The translations under genes were made by a program, and so were the position numbers. A stretch of DNA of 64,000 nucleotides from positions 8,842,902 through 8,906,901 of the forward strand of contig NC_087076.1 in assembly GCF_026151205.1 (NCBI RefSeq), in the 5' to 3' direction. Below, in pieces: positions 1 through 12,519 of this stretch. A model generated the notes under the pieces. It searched no databases and had not been told where the DNA came from. It saw nothing but the letters and a program-made list of their open reading frames with translations. Each line of letters opens with the position of its first letter. The first letter of the stretch is position 1. Source of the DNA: Bolinopsis microptera (taxonomy: Eukaryota; Ctenophora; Tentaculata; Lobata; Bolinopsidae).

Positions 1-132
1 TGTGGGCGAGCTCAGTAATTTAGGTCCGATAAGGTACATTTTTATTTTAAAGCTTCCAAATCTCTTGTGCAAGAAATGAAGTAAACAAGTTTCTACTGTA
101 ACATTGAACTCCAATCATGTTGAACTTAACAG

Positions 133-691
133 GTCGAGTAGTCCAATACGACAGAACCAGATCTCACCGACCCCTGGAGGAGGACACAGTCCAATTAGTC
201 CGCTCAACCTGAGTCTACTCTCAAACGGCTCGTTTCTTGGCTCCAAGTAAGACAAAGATATATATATATATATATATAATATATATTATATATGCACAAT
301 AGCTTTCCACCGGCCATTTTGGGTGTAAAAATATGACAAAGTATTCGATATACAATGCAAAGACCAAATCTTTGACTGTAGAACCTGACGCAACTCCACA
401 GTGTACGTTCAATGTTGCTCAGGATCTTTAAATTATTAAAAACCACCTATTTTTTATAATTCCACCATATTTTGTATTTACAATTTTACCTGCTATTTTA
501 AAAATCCAAACAGGAACCCTTCTTTCAGGTATAACAAATACCCGAGTCCTTCTGTCCTGGAACTGACAGGAAGCTTACAACGATTTAACGCACTCTCGGT
601 ACTAGACAGACAGGCACTTCAGCATCAGAAGGAGAAGTTATCACGGTTCAAGGATATGGACAGACAACTCCTCAACCCTTCTTACTCCTAA
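133..691 (+). CDS. Last two coding exons of an unidentified plus-strand gene
   Basis: Seen: an exon at 133-246 (acceptor ending AACAG, donor GTAAGA) and a terminal exon at 529-691 (acceptor TTCTTTCAG). Phases match: the first exon ends in AA and the next starts with G, giving a Lys codon, and the joined frame runs to TAA at 689-691. The piece encodes about 91 residues. The first exon is Ser/Pro/Gly-rich (SSSPIRQNQISPTPGGGHSP at its start). The second has a charged, helix-prone stretch (QHQKEKLSRFKDMDRQLL) and ends NPSYS. I do not recognise the family. The Ser/Pro-rich part suggests a disordered C-terminal tail with phosphorylation sites, which is inference. The gene starts left of the window and converges on CDC34. 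Splice signals, phase match and a stop followed by a poly(A) signal make a real gene likely. Confidence 0.7.
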
Positions 692-1941
692 GTCCTACTG
701 CATAAAATGAGACATATGTAGCCTCCGTTGTCGCACTTCGAGAGTCATAGATTATTACAGATTACAGAACTCCAGCCCACGGGAGTACTACTACAAGTAG
801 TACCGGCCACGAATTTCGTGTGTGACAGGGAAATATGGTCCGACACCGCGAACTATACTAGGCAGCCCCGGTGGACAATATAATGAACTTATAGTGGACT
901 AGTGTACTACTAGTGTACTACTATAGTGGCGACTAGAAAACGACTTTGTATATCACGCATCTGCGGGTCTAAAACAAGATACTTTTGTGTACATAGCTTG
1001 TTAATCTTTGTGAAGTTAAAAGCAGAAGTCAATGTAATATTCATCACTTTGAGTGCCTTCTGAAGGACGATCGCGATGGTATCAAAAATGTATTTATGTT
1101 ATTATATCTTAACTTGGAGTTAGGACAGAGTGATCGGTTGTATCATAATAAAATCATCCATCAGTGTTTCTATTTTTAACTTTTAATATCGATTTTACCA
1201 CCTGGATTACTTTTGTACAATAACGGGGATTGATAACTTTTTCAAACAAGTTGTGTCTTCATGTAAATAAGCACTCCCTTTACTGCTCACAATTGAAATA
1301 GAGACTTAAGACGCAAAAATTGACACCTTGTTCTTTATTCAAGACCAGAATGATGATAGAATTCAACTGTGTATACTGTAATTAGCGCCAGGATAATGCT
1401 AGAAACAATAATGATGGTTCTCCTAGGACCGAGTCCACAGGTTGATTTAGAAAATTAGGTCTCTATTACAAGGTCAAATATGACAGGAAAGGCGTTGTTC
1501 TGATTTTCAACAGATTTATTTTGATTTATCAAGTGAAAGAATCGTTTTTATTTCACAATGAGATATACGGTCAAATAGATTTTACAGCATATACAATAAA
1601 AAAGAAATATCCCTTAAAAATATAAAAACAATTTTCCGGCTAATAAAATCATCTTTAAATTGGTTCCGTTTACGTTTCTGTCTTCCGTATCAGACGGGAG
1701 TTGGGAGAATTTCAAATTAGCTATTTTTGACATTTGATCCAGAGGAATCTATCATTCTATGGTAAACTGATCGTTAATTCAGTGGTCTTCATTGAGCAGA
1801 CAAAACGTTCACTACTCAAGGCGGAGGACAGTTTCTGTGGTGGATTTACTCTATAGAACTTGAAGGTTGACCCCCTTAAATAACACCGAAATTATTTCCA
1901 CAGAAAAAGCGCAAGACTACAAAACTACAATTGAATCTCTC
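692..1941. other. Convergent 3' UTR/intergenic spacer
   Basis: Non-coding DNA between two converging genes. The left part should be the 3' UTR of the gene ending at 691. The right part should be the 3' UTR of CDC34 on the minus strand, with candidate minus-strand poly(A) signals (TTTATT on the plus strand) near 1515 and 1548. I see no other gene. Confidence 0.6.
1147..1152 (+). terminator. Poly(A) signal of the left-edge gene
   Basis: AATAAA about 455 bases after the stop codon at 691, in AT-rich DNA. It is the first clear plus-strand signal after that stop. The 3' end is inferred from this hexamer only. Confidence 0.5.
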
Positions 1942-4900
1942 TCAATCATCATCATACTCCTCCTCATCGGAATAATAACAATCACTGTCGTTATAATCAT
2001 AATCATAATCAGAGTCAAGATTTAGATCGCCCATATTTGGGGCCTCTTCTATTGGTTTAGTTTTGAACGTGTACTCTGCCAGAGTCAACGGTATCGTCAC
2101 TCCATCACCGTCCGCTAAAGTCTTGTTCTTTTCTATCAGATCCCTGAAAATGGCGTGGTTAAAGCTTATGTGCAATAAAATGTTACTTAGATACTCAGTG
2201 CAGAAAATATCGAAACAGATCATCTTAATTTTACATCAGAACAGCAATTTATTCATGACCGGTTAACAGCTTAGTCTGGCAATAGAATCAACCACGGTGG
2301 CGAAGCTCATTATACCATAAAATAGACAGCATTTTCGTTTTGATGCGGTAATGATTATTTTCGTCGACAATAAACCGCCACCATGATCAGTTGTTAAATT
2401 CGGTTTTTGTGACCTTTGAAATGAGAATAGTAAACATCATCTCGAATTGTTTAGCTGCTTAGAGAAACCGATTGTCATGTAAGGGACGAACCGAAGTATG
2501 AACCCGCAATGTGCTGACAAAGGGAGGTTCAAGGTTACCGGTTTGAGCAGGTTCCAAAACGTGGTGTCATCAAAATTCGTCGCGACCGGCAGTTGGTTAG
2601 TCAGCGCGCTCGTAGCGCGCATTTCAAAGTGCTGTCAATACAGAATTTAACTACGAATCTCGACATAAATAAGAGTGCTAACACTGCGCGCGTAAACGAT
2701 TGTAAACAAAACTTCCGGAGAATACCTGCCAAACAAAACAGAGCGCACTGAATGGTTCGGCGGAGTCTCATGATGTATTTGTAAATATTACATCGTTATT
2801 TAAACTATCGATCATGCTAAATGGACTAGATGAGGTACTTGACCGGCGTACTGTCCAAGTCATAGAACGTGACCGAAACTGAGTGCTGAGTAGTTCTCAG
2901 ACCATCTCAAATTTCAGACACCTGGCTTTCTACCAACATTTCCAGGAATGCACTGTTTATTGGTTAATTAAGACCCTTGAGTTGAACGTGGTATCACATC
3001 GTAATCCGTTTTAATATTTTTTTAAGAAATAGCAATTTCAAGTCACGTACTTTGGCAAAAATCCAAGAATATCGACCAATTGTATAGTAAGCCTCCCACT
3101 TTTCCTAAGTGTTAAGATCGCATTACAAATCTTGGCGTGCCAACACAACTCTACCGGAAAACTTAGTAATTAAATGTTACTTTGTGATAATATAAAGTGG
3201 CAAAGAATAGAAACTAACTTTATTCGATCGACGTATGCTGGATCGTTGTTAGTGTTCCATTTCCTGTACATGACAGCGGCGTCAACATTAGCCGGAGAGT
3301 TGATATTTGGTGAGTTTAACATGCTGGCTATACTTATCAACACGGTCCTGAAATATAAATCCGTTATTGAGCTGTTATGTGTATTATTAGTGTAAGGAGT
3401 GAAATGTGTTATATCACAACTGGGTGTAATGTGTAGTGTAATTTGCAGTGTAATGTGTGGTGTAATGTGTAGTGTAATGTGCAGTTTAATGTGCAGTGTA
3501 ATGTGTAGTGTAATGTGTAGTGTAATGTGCAGTGTAATGTGCAGTGTAATGTGCAGTATAATGTGTAGTTTAATGTGTAGTGTAATGTGTAGTGTAATGT
3601 GCAGTGTAATGTGTAGTGTAATGTGTAGTGTAATGTGTAGTTTAATGTGTAGTGTAATGTGTAGTGTAATGTGTAGTGTAATGTGTAGTTCAATGTGTAG
3701 TGTAATGTGCAGTGTAATGTGTAGTGTAATGTGTAGTTTAATGTGTAGTGTAATGTGCAGTTTAATGTGTAGTGTAATGTGTAGTGTAATGTGTAGTTTA
3801 ATGTGTGGTGTAATGTGTAGTGTAATGTGCAGTTTAATGTGCAGTGTAATGTGTAGTGTAATGTGTAGTGTAATGTGCAGTGTAATGTGCAGTGTAATGT
3901 GCAGTGTAATGTGTAGTTTAATGTGTAGTGTAATGTGTAGTGTAATGTGTAGTGTAATGTGTAGTGTAATGTGTAGTGTAATGTGTAGTGTAATGTGTAG
4001 TGTAATGTGTAGTTCAATGTGTAGTGTAATGTGCAGTGTAATGTGTAGTGTAATGTGTAGTTTAATGTGTAGTGTAATGTGCAGTTTAATGTGTAGTGTA
4101 ATGTGTAGTTTAATGTGTAGTGTAATGTGTAGTGTAATGTGCAGTGTAATGTGCAGTGTAATGTGTAGTGTAATGTGTAGTTCAATGTGTAGTGTAATGT
4201 GCAGTGTAATGTGTAGTTTAATGTGTAGTGTAATGTGTAGTGTAATGTGCAGTGTAATGTGCAGTGTAATGTGTAGTGTAATGTGTAGTTCAATGTGTAG
4301 TGTAATAGCTGTTAACGTGTAGTAAGAGGTGAAATGAGAGCTGTGTTCAGTTTTGTTCAGTAGAGTGTAAGGGGTGAAGTGATGTGGTTGCGTTTGTTTG
4401 GATGCCACTTGTCAACTCTTAACAAGGGCTCGGTCACCGCTTTACAAGTCATCACTTTTCTCGCTTAATAATATACAATCACGTTATATGTTATATTTAC
4501 ATGGTACACATCTATATATCAGAACATTATAACGTAATACGGTCACACCCTTACATGTGTGTGTTTGTGTGTAAGTACAGTGACTACTGTTACAACTGTG
4601 CTAAAGCTGACTCAGTGATATAAATCTGTGGAACTTGGTGTAACGAACGTGTTGTGATTTGTTAATGTTGCAATAGCATGCTTCCTGAGCAGCGCTGCTT
4701 TGTACACAAGACACATTGACGCTTTACCATTTTATTTACGGTCTAACGGGATTTACGCTCTCATTTAAAACAGAAGATTCTGATCATCTAATTCGTGGCG
4801 TGATAGATTGGAAGAGAGCAATTTTTCATGATTTCAGCTATTTTTTTGGGATTATTCCAAATTTGTATCGTGGCAAGAGACCAGAGTCTAGGCTTGGTAA

Positions 4901-7900
4901 GGTGTAAAGTTAACTTTTGAAGAGAGTCTCGAATCACATTGAAAGCGATGTAACAGAGCCAATATATTTAATGTTGCCATGGGGTGGTAAGTCCCATTTC
5001 ATTGCAGTTACTTAGTCCGGAGAGATCATAGTTACAGGGTTACTGCCTCTCATTATAATCGTCTTTGTCTTTGTCCCATTATATTTATAAACGTATTACA
5101 AACGAATTATCTGAAATTCACCCCTTCCATGTAGAATTATGTTTCAAAGTTAGATGTCAAATTAGTAAAAACAATCCAATTACCAATACAACAATCCCTG
5201 TACACTCGTGACTCGATCAAATATTTCTTGGCAGACACAGAGCTTGTTTCAAACTGCTTTGTTTTGTTTTATAAGACTGTATCATTGGAGAAGTGGATTT
5301 AAGGTTTTACCACGTTGCTAGAATCAATGTTTAAATATCACGCCGAAATTACAAGATTTTGCAAGAACTTATCGATGATGCCCATATTTGGATATTACAA
5401 ATACCGTCTGATCATAAGATGGCTACTTTTAAAATAACAATTTAATTAAACAACTATGTTAACCTTTACATAGTTGTAATAAATAACTTAGGGCCCCCCT
5501 CCCCCCCCAACTTAATAATAATAACTGGAATGCCGCAGTTTCCGTAGCATAATATACCGCGAGCCATAAGTGGAATAATCTCATATTTTTTAGTAGCGTG
5601 AGCACCTTCGGCAGAAAATCAATTTCATGTTCTAATATTATAAATGTTTCCGCCGCGAATCAAACTCAAGATCATTAAAGAAAAATGGCCGCACGGCGCA
5701 CACGTCGAGATAACTACTTCTGCTGCAGATAACTAACACTATGCTGCTCTTACAGATCTAAGCTTTGATCCTCATGATGGAAAATGAGACATTCTCTCAC
5801 AAGTCGCACAATTTAGCCACGTCACCTTAGTCGCTGTTAGCACTCATCAACATTTGAAACTCATTACAACGACCTCCCCCAGCTCAGCTCAAATATTAAA
5901 TCCTATGTTACACATTCAATCACGTCACACTCATTTACATATTTCATCGCTCCAAACAATGAATTTGCCACCCACATCACATCTTAGAGAAACACGCCCC
6001 CCGAATCTCGCTCGAGAATTTTACAAAGAAGAAAATCAAACAATGGACACCGCTCTGAAGAGCTTCCCCAGAGCTTGTGAAACTTCTCACAGTACGTTTT
6101 TTCTCCTGGCAGCATGCCAGAAATAATCAAACATACGAGATATTACTGACAGTGAGCGATACAAAGGATCTTATATATCATTATCATTGTGATACACTGA
6201 TACGTGTGTGTGTGTGTGAGAGTTACAGTGCTAGCTTTCAACAACAGGCTAAAAGCTATGATGATAAAGACACATGTGTAATTCACTGTCAACGGTCCCA
6301 TTATCACATCTTGTTAACCTATAATCTCTGTTACATTATATGCTAGTTGGACAACTGTTATAAATTGACTAAGAGTATTGACTATAACTATTGAGGTAAC
6401 ATCATATTCCAACATAGCATCTTACGTAATGCTAGCAAACCAGCTGCACTAGATTTTAATAATAACGGAGGCTGTAAGAAGTATTATCATATTTGCAGCA
6501 GTGCGGAGATTATGTACATGTGGTTGTGATGGTGTGTGTGTGTTATTGGCAGGTTACATGGCAACAACACACAATTCAAACTACCACATTTCCACATATT
6601 ATTATGTGTGTAACTGTCATGTTGGTAGAGTCACGCACAGTGTGTCCGGTGTACTGACTACACAGCTGTGTTTACAGTGAAGAGGGTGTGAAGTGTGTTA
6701 ACAACATCCTACACACGCAACCTCTATTAGCAACTCAGTTACTGAGTAAGTGTGCAGAATCTGTGATGTTATCTTATTAGTATCTGAGGTTACTGACATT
6801 TAACCTTCAATACAGCAACCTAAATGATTTGATTTTGTTTCTTTGAAAAATCCAATTTTACGTAGATATCAAAACACCTTAGATCAAAGATATGAGGGCA
6901 GGGACTAGCAACCAGCAACCAGGGTCGTGGGTGGGCATTTTTAATATTATAAGTCAGATTTTTTTGGTAATTACATATGTATACGGGTACCGGCCTTACA
7001 AAATGACAGGCCTCACAAAATGACAGCCCACATAGACCATGCTGTAGCTTAGGTTCCCTATACATTGAACCCTATTCCTTTTACTGTATGAAAGAAAAAG
7101 CATTAATTAACACTTCCCAAGGAATGATAATGACATAGAATCTATATTTCTTACATAAATATGGACGTTTTTGCTGTTCAGTCATTGCCCCGTCAAACTG
7201 TTACCCAGCATGGAGACCAAAGTTTAGAATTTAACCCCAGAAAACCAGGTACTACCATGACTTATGTCAATCAAAGACTACTCTGGTCAAATAAAAAAAC
7301 TGATTTAGTGACTTTGGTAGAAGAAATGACAAAAAAATGACCTAGCCTCACAAAATGACAGTGTTATGCCTCACAAAATGACAGTTTTATTTTATGATAC
7401 AAAGATGGCATATTTATATTGGATGCCCCTTGCCTAATTATTGGTATTCTTAAACCCAGTAAGCTTATGATGAGCCTAAATGTGTTTGTTTGATCATCAA
7501 TTTTGAACAAAATGCCTCACAAAATGACACCGAAAAGCCTTACAAAATGACAATTTTTCAGATTGAATTACTTTCATCATCTAAAATGGATCAGAAACAG
7601 TCAATACAAGAAGGGGTTAAAAATAATCATCATCTGACAGTTAACAATCAAGTAGCATTAAAAAAGTGCAGTTCTGATATCAAAACTTTGATTTCAAACT
7701 CTTTGATTTCAAACTCTGATTTCAAAACTCAACGAAATAAAGCTTCTATTTTGTGAAAGCAGAGAGTAATAGCAACTCCTAAAACATGTTAAACGTTAAC
7801 TAAACACTGAAAAGTGATCTATCCAGTCATTGAAAATATCAAATATAGCCAAATACTGTGTTCAAGTATGAAAACAAAAAATGATTTTTACGCCTCACAA

Positions 7901-10900
7901 AATGACATTTTTAAAATTTTTTCAAAGTATAAAAAATGTTCCTTTTTTAATATATTCTAGTAAAAACAGAACTGGTATAATATAAACAACATATATATCT
8001 AACAGTAAGTCACGTGAAAGAATAATGAAACTTTTTCCCAAATCGGATTTGAAGTGATGCCGTTTTGGGTTGTCATTTTGTAAGGCACTATCTCACGCAA
8101 AATTGCCCAACTTTTTTTAATCATCCTTTTTCCTGTAAAAGCTATTCTAATCTTCAATCTATTATATTTATCTAACTGTCTTAGGTGAAATCAAATTTCT
8201 ATAGGCTGCTGTTAAAAAATTACAGCCGTGACGAAATTGTCATTTTGTAAGGCATGTTTTTTTGGAAGATTTCAAAGATGACAATTTTTATCGCAAAATT
8301 TACGGTTTTTCAATCAAATCAACCCCCGGGAAGAAAAATATACCTGTTGAACTACCTATCTGGATAATAAAACAAGAACAAAACTCATTTTTGTGCATTT
8401 CAGAGCCATCTCCTTTTTCGTGTCATTTTGTAAGGCCGATACCCGTATGTGCCAGTAAATAATATAAATGAATATAAATGAAGAATTATGCCATTAACCC
8501 ATTCTTAGTACCTTTGAGTTGAACCAGGTTGAAATGCGGTTTGATCTCCACAGTAAGACACCCAACTAGTAGCGGCCAGTTTTACAAAGGAGTGGACAGT
8601 AACAAAAATATAATCCATCCGACACTAACTACCGTATTTCCAATCTAGTTCACAAGTCATGTTATAACATGTTCTTCTGGCAACGTGGCACAAGTGTACT
8701 CGAGTGCTAATTCACCGCTGTGCTCTATATTATTGTGTGAACCACGTGTGAAACACGTGGTTATTATACAAAACGTGCCAACTTTTCTGAGAGGTAGCAT
8801 ACAGACGGACATTATCTGGGGTAACCTAGCGTCTGTTCTGCTGTCGATCCAGTGTCCTTACAACAACTTGTTTTGGTTGGAAAATGAGGTGTTTTCACTT
8901 TTGGTTGTACTGGTTTTTGTAATGACCCTAATTAAATTTAGATATTTGGCAGGTATCCTGTAGATGATAAAATAATATTTCCGTTTACCAGTGGGGGTTA
9001 ATTATGTGTAAGAATGTAACGGAGAAACATGATGATGCTTACGATAATATGGAGAGAGATTACGGATGAAGGAACAATATTCAGTATGTACGTGATCAAG
9101 TTAGTTGAACTTGGCTGCAGTCCAATAATTCTTTACTCTCCAATCTCCTCCTCCAGGGGAACAATGAATAAAAAGGTCGAATGATCCATAGTGGGCTGAT
9201 ATATCATTTTAAAACATTGGCACGAGTTCAAGTTGTTAACATACAACTGTGTGTAGTACTAGTGAGGGTGCCAGCCAGGCTAGTGTGTAAAAAGTGAGGC
9301 CAGTGTGCCAGTATTCAGTAACCATTGTTACGTGGCAGCTGCTTCCTTCAGATAACTCTCACCAATATCACAATTCACATCAAGATTCAAGCAGTGTAAA
9401 GTGCAGTTTGGGTAGAAGAATGATCTCTTATTTCTTGACTTATGACTGCTTGACACTATCAGTATCGTATGATTTCATTAATGGGATCATTATGAGCAAA
9501 GTTCAATATAACACCTTAAAAGGTACCTGAACAGTTGAAATATCAAATCCGTGTTGATGGTTCATGTGTCACTGCTAGTGATCCTCAACCCTGGTCAATC
9601 CTGAAAATGAAGTACGCTTGTAAATCGTACTCCATATTTCGGAGATCACTTTTAATCTTACAGTCTCTCGCCAAAGGATTCCGCAGAATTTTATAGTAAG
9701 TAATGCAATACGATTTGAAGGTGTGCGTGTGCTACTACTGTTTTTAAAAGAACTCATTACGCAAGGACAACACCTTTTCATTTAAAAACTCATGACGCAG
9801 CACCCAAAAAGTAATCAACTACTCTTGGAACAGGGGGAACATTTAAGGGGGCAATGAGAATTCCCATTTTTGTAATCGAGCATTTCCTGGTTAAGAGTGC
9901 AATTTTCGGAAAAAATTATTTTGTGGTTGAGACGCTATAAGTTAATTATTTCTTGCGGTATCGGGTTGAAATTTTGCTCGCCGTTTATTCACATCTATGT
10001 CAAGGTGTGTGTAAAATCTTGATATCGTATCTAAAAAGGCTGGTGTGTTATGAATTTTTAAAGTCAAAAAGCTAAAATTGTCCTTTTCAGGCTTATTTTA
10101 ACAAAAAGTCAGTCAGGGAAGATCGGATTATTTGATGCTTGACATCAAATTGTTCTCTGAATTCTGGCGCAGTTTTTGATGCCCTCAAAAATGTTTTTAC
10201 TCATTCACCTTCTGATCTATTGGACCTCAAAGCCAAACAACAAATTTAGGCACATTTTTCGTTTTTAATATTTACTGATTTTTCTAAAATTTTGATAGGA
10301 ATGTGCTAGTGACTTTTTGAAGGGTGCAAAATAACCGCAACTAGCACATTTATATATGAGTTATGAACAACAAAACACCCTAAAATGCTTCCCTTTGAAG
10401 TTATGGGAGAAAATGTGATTTTTTATCTGCAAAGCCAAAAAATCACATTTTCTCCCATAACTTCAAAGGGAAGCATTTTAGAGTGTTTTGTTGTTCATAA
10501 CTTATTTTTTTGTGTGGAAACGGTGCGCTAGAAGGTCACTGAACTGCCTATGAGGTCATTTGGTCTGGACGGCACAAACCACTGTTTTGGGGTATGCCCC
10601 CTTAAGGCCACAGGGGGGGTCCGAGGTCGATTTTGAGATTTTGAGATATGTTGTAGAGCTCGATCTAAATTTACAAATGCTTTTGTCCTTACCGAAAACA
10701 AAGTTTCCTATTTGAAGATATCGCGCGTTGAATTTTGAGGTTTACCTGTAATTCTATTGTAAATGAAAACTTTAAATGAAATCGTGTTCAAAATCTATCT
10801 TCTTTTTCAGTTTATGACTTAGAACCTTGTAACTTGGCAACAGTGTTCTTCAAGGTATTTTGAGTTTTTGTTATGTAACGATTTATGATATCTTGCTCCA

Positions 10901-12488
10901 AAGCTGAGATATGAGGTTAACCATGAGTGCGGGTAACAAAATGTAAAATGGTTAACCTCATAAAAAGAGTTAGGAGCAAAATTACAACAATCGTTACATA
11001 ACAAACTTTTAAATTTATGTCAGGAACATAAGTTCCAAATTTGAGGTGAAATGGATAAAAACTCTAGGAGAAGATAGATTTTGAAGTCAAAAATTCGAGG
11101 TTTTCAGGAGAGGCAAAAAACTGTTTTTTATGTTATGTGATTTTTGAGTATTTTGCCTTTATTTGTATATTTTTCAAAGTTTAAATGCTGAAATAACACA
11201 AAAACAATAAAAACAAAGCTTATCGTAGTTTTCAGTTGTAATGGCATCAATATTTCTGCCCTCCATTATCGATTTATCAAAAAAATGAGGTTAAATGAGA
11301 ATTGGTTAACCTCATTTATTAAAAAAAGTAAAATAGCTACAGACAAATGAGTGGTGGCAAAGTATCCACCACAAAAATATATATTGATTCAAAGCATAAT
11401 GTTTTTTTGCATTTTTTGAAGCCTCGGCCCCCCCCCCCCCCCCCTGTGGCCTTAAAACTTGTCCTTCTGGAACTCAGCCAAAACTTTTAACTACCCATCA
11501 AATCTGTGCCAAGAGAACTAAAATAGCTTATAGTTATACTCTCCAAGAGAAAGGTCGGTAATGAGTAGTTAGTAGTTACACAGCAGTTAAATGGTCCGTA
11601 TTGTTCAATATACTCAAAGTTCACTCAAAGTTCATGGTTGCTCTCTTTCGGTGTGTTTGTGTGCTATATTATTCAGAAACAGAGAGAGGACCAATACACG
11701 TTTGATGAGTCGTGTGATGAAAACAGAACAAAACGTATCACAAATGTTGGCCTCCAGCCCAGAAACTAGACAAATGGGATTAGTTTATGAACTGGAGAAC
11801 TGGAAAGTGTCCAATAAAAATACTTGGAATGGGCCCAGAAGTGAGATTGCACGAGTCCAATTCTCAAGAAATAAAGATGATTTGAAGTTCATTTGATATG
11901 TTAATCAACCATCATGTAATGCTATTATTTGTGGTAGATATAAATGTTCCAGTCACAAGACACAATCCACCACATTATTCAACGGAGCCCAGCCACATCA
12001 TTATAAATACTCTGGACAATGCACCTGTGACTGGCCCAGGGCCAACTCACAGTAGATTGTATAGGCTTGACTTTAACACCAGCCACACGATAAGGGTGTT
12101 ATATAACTGAGTGCCGGGGTCAGCTGCCAGCAACTCAGCTTTGTGTGCTGATATAACATATATATCAGGTGTTACAATGTACATCACTGTGTGCGCTTTA
12201 GTTTCCACATCCTTCACGTCTCAACTTATTACTTGTAGCATATCACTAGTAGTTTTATAACATAATACAGTCAGGTCAGAGAGAGAGAGAGCCAGGAATA
12301 GCGAGGTTGAGAGATATAGCAGTAGATCTAACAGACCGTGTATGATATAAGGTAACTGTAAATATATCTATCTGAGCGTGCTCCCAAAGGTATTCAGGAG
12401 ATGAAATTGTGGGACATTTTCGGCTCTTTTAGTCTTCTAATCAAGTAGATTATAATCAACTGATCAGAATATGGAGCTAGAGACATGT

Positions 12489-12519
<31 letters not shown>

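Noticed and set aside
3170-4408. Long frames of repeated TLHI, MCSV or TLHY on both strands
   Set aside because: They are products of the 12-bp stop-free minisatellite. Only the piece at 3219-3347 on the minus strand is a real exon, of CDC34.
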